IMG/VR virus record: IMGVR_UViG_3300034418_011916
Span: 1-25,046 of that record
DNA length: 25,046 bases
Source of the DNA: a virus
Strand: one strand, 5' to 3'
Shown: piece after piece, positions 23,120 through 25,046 of the stretch
Layout: each line of letters begins with the position of its first letter
How positions within the stretch are numbered: position 1 is the first letter of the stretch
Program-made: the position numbers and the translations under genes
Notes under the pieces: generated by a model
What the model was told of the DNA's origin: nothing
Databases searched by the model: none
The model's input: only the letters and a program-made list of their open reading frames with translations

Positions 23120-23341
23120 ATGAAAATTCTTACACTTGAAGATTATCAAAAAGCAGGAGAAACATTCTGGCCTAAGTATTGGTACATCGCTAAAGAACTT
23201 GGAGAAGATTCTAAACCAGAAGATATTCTAAAGGTTATGGAAGCAATTGGTGGTGTTGCACTAAAATTGAAACTGGAAGATGCAATTGCACCCTTCGGAT
23301 TCAATAAAAAGAAAGAGACCACTGATGATGAAACCATCTGA
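23120..23341 (+). CDS. Small conserved phage hypothetical protein (73 residues)
   Basis: The Shine-Dalgarno site is good (AAGGAG, about 6 bases before the ATG). It begins 'MKILTLEDYQKAGETFWPKY', then helices 'PEDILKVMEAIGGVALKLKL' and a polar end. There is no membrane segment or known motif. It starts a run of coupled small genes after a short hairpin-containing gap. The function is not recognised. Confidence 0.65.
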   Translation: MKILTLEDYQKAGETFWPKYWYIAKELGEDSKPEDILKVMEAIGGVALKLKLEDAIAPFGFNKKKETTDDETI

Positions 23342-23735
23342 CATAAGATTAAATAAAGTTTCTAAAAACTTTGAATATGAAAAACTCTCTAGAGATATTG
23401 ACACAATCAATGATGTCAATACTCTTAAAGAGATGTTGAAGTGTTATGTGAAACTTTATTTCAAACAACAAGAAATTGTAACTTCACTTGGTTTGATAAG
23501 TGTCGTACCAAGAAAAGAAGGAGAGATTAACGTTGGTGATACTGTCAAGTTTATTGGTGGATCAAAAGAACAAAGAAATTGGGGTGGAACTGATCCAGCA
23601 TATCATTTGATTATCGATCATAAATATACAGTCACAAATGTGGAAGTTCGTTCTCAACACACTAGAATTGAAGTTAAAGGTATTCAAGGCGTCTTTAATT
23701 CTGTTCTATTTCAGGTAGTAAATGATCAGCACTAA
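23328..23735 (+). CDS. Conserved cyanophage protein with SH3/KOW-like C-terminal half
   Basis: The start is one of two adjacent ATGs (23325 or 23328), overlapping the upstream gene by about 14-17 bases; from 23328 the protein has 135 residues. The N-terminal half is helical ('FEYEKLSRDIDTINDVNTLK', then 'YVKLYFKQQEIV'). The second half, about residues 70-133, starts 'INVGDTVKFIGGSKEQRNWG' and continues with alternating beta strands ending 'FQVVNDQH', like a small SH3-type barrel. The N-terminal pattern is familiar from cyanophages. The function is unknown. Confidence 0.68.
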   Translation: MKPSDIRLNKVSKNFEYEKLSRDIDTINDVNTLKEMLKCYVKLYFKQQEIVTSLGLISVVPRKEGEINVGDTVKFIGGSKEQRNWGGTDPAYHLIIDHKYTVTNVEVRSQHTRIEVKGIQGVFNSVLFQVVNDQH

Positions 23736-23862
23736 CATCACAGAAGCATCAAAAAAAGATTGGGATGATTTTTGGAACTCTGTAGTCGAGGATTTGTCAC
23801 TCGAAAGAGTTTGGGATGAAATGGAAAAAATAGAATCACTGACACCTAAAGGAGAAAATTAA
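23722..23862 (+). CDS. Small acidic protein (46 residues)
   Basis: The ATG lies 14 bases before the upstream stop. The protein is acidic and Trp-rich: 'KKDWDDFWNSVVEDLSLERV' then W-D-E-M-E-K. Its last codons contain AGGAG, the Shine-Dalgarno site of the next gene. The function is not recognised. Confidence 0.55.
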   Translation: MISTNITEASKKDWDDFWNSVVEDLSLERVWDEMEKIESLTPKGEN

Positions 23863-24083
23863 TGTCATTGTCAGAAAGTGTAAATGAAAGTTTGAAAGAA
23901 GCAACAGAAAATCTACGGAATGCCCTTGCATTTGCTGCTCGTCATGAAAAACCTTTTGTATGTAAAGAAATTGCAGACATGATTAATCAGATTGAAAATA
24001 TTAAACAATCTGACAAGATTCTTGACATGTTAGAAAACCGTAAAAAAGGTGATAATGGTATGTTTGGTTCATTTTTTGACTAA
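23862..24083 (+). CDS. Small helical hypothetical protein (73 residues)
   Basis: It overlaps the upstream stop by one base (TAATG), with AAAGGAG about 9 bases before the ATG. It is nearly all helical: 'MSLSESVNESLKEATENLRN' and 'EIADMINQIENIKQSDKILD', with one Cys and a flexible Gly/Phe-rich end. I do not recognise it. A gap of 96 bases with promoter-like boxes follows. Confidence 0.65.
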   Translation: MSLSESVNESLKEATENLRNALAFAARHEKPFVCKEIADMINQIENIKQSDKILDMLENRKKGDNGMFGSFFD

Positions 24084-24087
24084 TGTA

Positions 24088-24095
24088 AATAAATA
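24088..24095 (+). promoter_or_regulatory. Late-like promoter box (AATAAATA)
   Basis: It matches the late consensus, but the surrounding stretch is very AT-rich and the next ATG is 84 bases away, so chance is possible. Confidence 0.28.
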
Positions 24096-24127
24096 TTACT
24101 ATATTCTAAAAATATAATAAAGAATCG

Positions 24128-24155
24128 TTGTTTTTCTCTTTTCTTGAACTAAAAT
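24128..24155 (+). promoter_or_regulatory. Sigma-70-like early promoter candidate
   Basis: TTGTTT (24128-24133), a 16-base spacer and TAAAAT (24150-24155) lie about 25 bases before the ATG at 24180. This fits an early promoter for the small gene and the CP12-like gene, as cyanophage early genes use host sigma-70-type promoters. Confidence 0.35.
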
Positions 24156-24179
24156 ATTAGTGTTTCCACACATACTTCA

Positions 24180-24344
24180 ATGACCCTTATCAACAACAAT
24201 CAAAAACTTACCTCAAAAGAGATTGAAAGTATTGAAATTGCTGTAGGTGATTCAGGTATTCGTGCAATTCATCCTGAAAAAATGGAAGCATTTGCTGCAG
24301 AATTGGTGGAGAAACTGAAAAATTCCGAACAAGAAAATAAATAA
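24180..24344 (+). CDS. Small hypothetical protein (54 residues)
   Basis: It begins 'MTLINNNQKLTSKEIESIEI', then 'AVGDSGIRAIHPEKMEAFAA' and a charged helical end. It lies downstream of a sigma-70-like promoter candidate (24128-24155) and just upstream of the CP12-like gene, so the two may be cotranscribed. The function is not recognised. Confidence 0.58.
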   Translation: MTLINNNQKLTSKEIESIEIAVGDSGIRAIHPEKMEAFAAELVEKLKNSEQENK

Positions 24345-24366
24345 GTTTATCGTGTTACAAAAATCT

Positions 24367-24582
24367 ATGGAAAAATCTATCGAGGATCATATCCAAAAGG
24401 ATAAAGATATCCTGGACGATCCAACCATTTCACCTCAACAACGTCGTCATATTGAGTCTGAACTTCATGATCTTGAGGAATATCATGAACACAATCCTGA
24501 TGATCATCATGATCCCACACCTTTAGAGATGTATTGTGATTCTCATCCTGATGCTGACGAATGTAGAGTGTATGAAGACTGA
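24367..24582 (+). CDS. cp12: CP12-like Calvin-cycle regulator
   Basis: This 71-residue protein uses the ATG at 24367; an in-frame GTG at 24352 is possible. The C-terminus 'DPTPLEMYCDSHPDADECRV' followed by Y-E-D matches the CP12 C-terminal loop, where Cys57 and Cys66 form the redox disulfide that binds glyceraldehyde-3-phosphate dehydrogenase. In cyanobacteria CP12 shuts down GAPDH and phosphoribulokinase. Cyanophages carry CP12 to push carbon toward the pentose phosphate pathway. The N-terminal part ('MEKSIEDHIQKDKDILDDPT') is charged and helical and lacks the N-terminal Cys pair and a clear AWD-VEEL core, as in divergent phage forms. A terminator follows directly. Confidence 0.72.
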   Translation: MEKSIEDHIQKDKDILDDPTISPQQRRHIESELHDLEEYHEHNPDDHHDPTPLEMYCDSHPDADECRVYED

Positions 24583-24593
24583 ATAAGTGTCAC

Positions 24594-24619
24594 AGGAGGG
24601 ATTACAACCCTCCTTTTTT
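24594..24619 (+). terminator. Rho-independent terminator
   Basis: A perfect 7-bp stem (AGGAGGG / CCCTCCT) with a 7-base loop is followed by a run of T to 24619. It lies 12 bases after the CP12-like stop and closes that transcript. Confidence 0.9.
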
Positions 24620-24678
24620 ATTGGTATTATTGTTAGTAACCTCTAAAGTGTCCCTGTAGTGACACCACACAACTTATT

Positions 24679-25046
24679 ATGACTCTGAACACACATATTG
24701 AACACCCAGAAGATCTCATCCTCACAGGTAATCTTGAGGTTCTTGATAGTCTTTATAATCCTGATCACATCTCTGTAAAGATCGATGGTGCACCTGCGAT
24801 TGTCTGGGGTACACATCCTGAGAATGGTAAGTTTTTTGTGTGCACCAAATCTGCATTCAACAAGAAAAAAATCAAGGTTTGTTATACCAAACGTGATGTC
24901 ATTCAACACTTTGGACATCAAGAGAATGTTGCATTAATTCTTATTAACTGTCTGAAGTATCTTCCTAAGACTGAAGGTGTCTTTCAGGGTGATTTTATTG
25001 GGTTTGGTGGTCAATCTACTTACAAACCTAACACTATCACTTATCA
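24679..25046 (+). CDS. KxDG nucleotidyltransferase/ligase-like protein (3' end outside window)
   Basis: The first 122 residues are visible and the frame is open at the right edge. 'ISVKIDGAPAIVWG' carries Lys34-Ile-Asp-Gly, the motif I of nucleotidyltransferases of the ATP-dependent DNA/RNA ligase and capping-enzyme superfamily. 'EGVFQGDFIGFG' (about 99-110) could be a later motif of that fold. The segment 'KFFVCTKSAFNKKKIKV' lies between them. Whether it is an active ligase cannot be judged without the rest. It starts after a strong terminator, so it probably has its own promoter. Confidence 0.65.
   Translation, partial: MTLNTHIEHPEDLILTGNLEVLDSLYNPDHISVKIDGAPAIVWGTHPENGKFFVCTKSAFNKKKIKVCYTKRDVIQHFGHQENVALILINCLKYLPKTEGVFQGDFIGFGGQSTYKPNTITY

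Noticed and set aside
24643-24921. Minus-strand frame of 92 codons opposite the KxDG gene
   Set aside because: It lies opposite a gene with clear motifs, and nothing else in the window is on the minus strand.
1-25046. tRNA genes, CRISPR arrays, insertion sequences or attachment sites
   Set aside because: No cloverleaf, spaced direct-repeat array, transposase or terminal inverted repeat was seen.

Overview
The window looks like part of a T4-like myovirus that infects marine cyanobacteria (Synechococcus or Prochlorococcus). The evidence is as follows: every gene is on the + strand, genes are packed with 1-26 base overlaps, base composition is AT-rich, T4-type late promoter boxes (TATAAATA) sit between virion genes, several long fibre-type structural proteins are present, and there is a CP12-like auxiliary metabolic gene of the kind cyanophages carry. 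No database search was possible, so family names rest on motifs I can see.

Layout. (1) 1-10300 is a virion/fibre module. It holds the C-terminal 1826 residues of a giant structural protein, an Ig-like/glycine-rich fibre or adhesin, a long fibre with a cupredoxin-like insert and a self-cleaving S74 chaperone tail, and a short fibre with a Big_5-like domain and a Cys-rich lectin-like tip. T4-type late boxes precede three of these four genes or the genes after them. (2) 10327-20648 is a dense cassette of 17 genes. It contains five glycosyltransferase-like genes, seven predicted 2-oxoglutarate/Fe(II) oxygenases, one PAPS-type sulfotransferase, one DUF6165-like protein, one 63-residue orphan and two acidic proteins of unknown role. 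(3) 20649-24582 is a run of small, mostly hypothetical cyanophage genes: a zincin-like HExxH protein, a glutaredoxin-like protein and a CP12-like protein, ending at a clear rho-independent terminator. (4) 24679 to the edge is the start of a KxDG nucleotidyltransferase/ligase-like gene.

The most striking observation is in the cassette. Proteins of unrelated folds (several glycosyltransferases, the sulfotransferase, oxygenases and the 63-residue orphan) end in the same short tail: a Lys-rich stretch, then [I/L/M/V]-Ser-Tyr-x and the stop. Seven genes fit strictly, and 13 of 17 have Tyr as the penultimate residue. The Ser is encoded by both AGY and TCN codons, which argues for selection on the peptide rather than on the DNA. 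I see no such tail in the fibre genes to the left or the small genes to the right. I propose that it is a shared C-terminal address that gathers these enzymes onto one scaffold, membrane or virion site.

Possible joint role (inference): the fibre genes lie directly upstream and the cassette is probably expressed late. The oxygenases could hydroxylate fibre side chains, GT25-type and other glycosyltransferases could extend a glycan from them, and the sulfotransferase could cap it. Modification of host surface polysaccharide is the main alternative.
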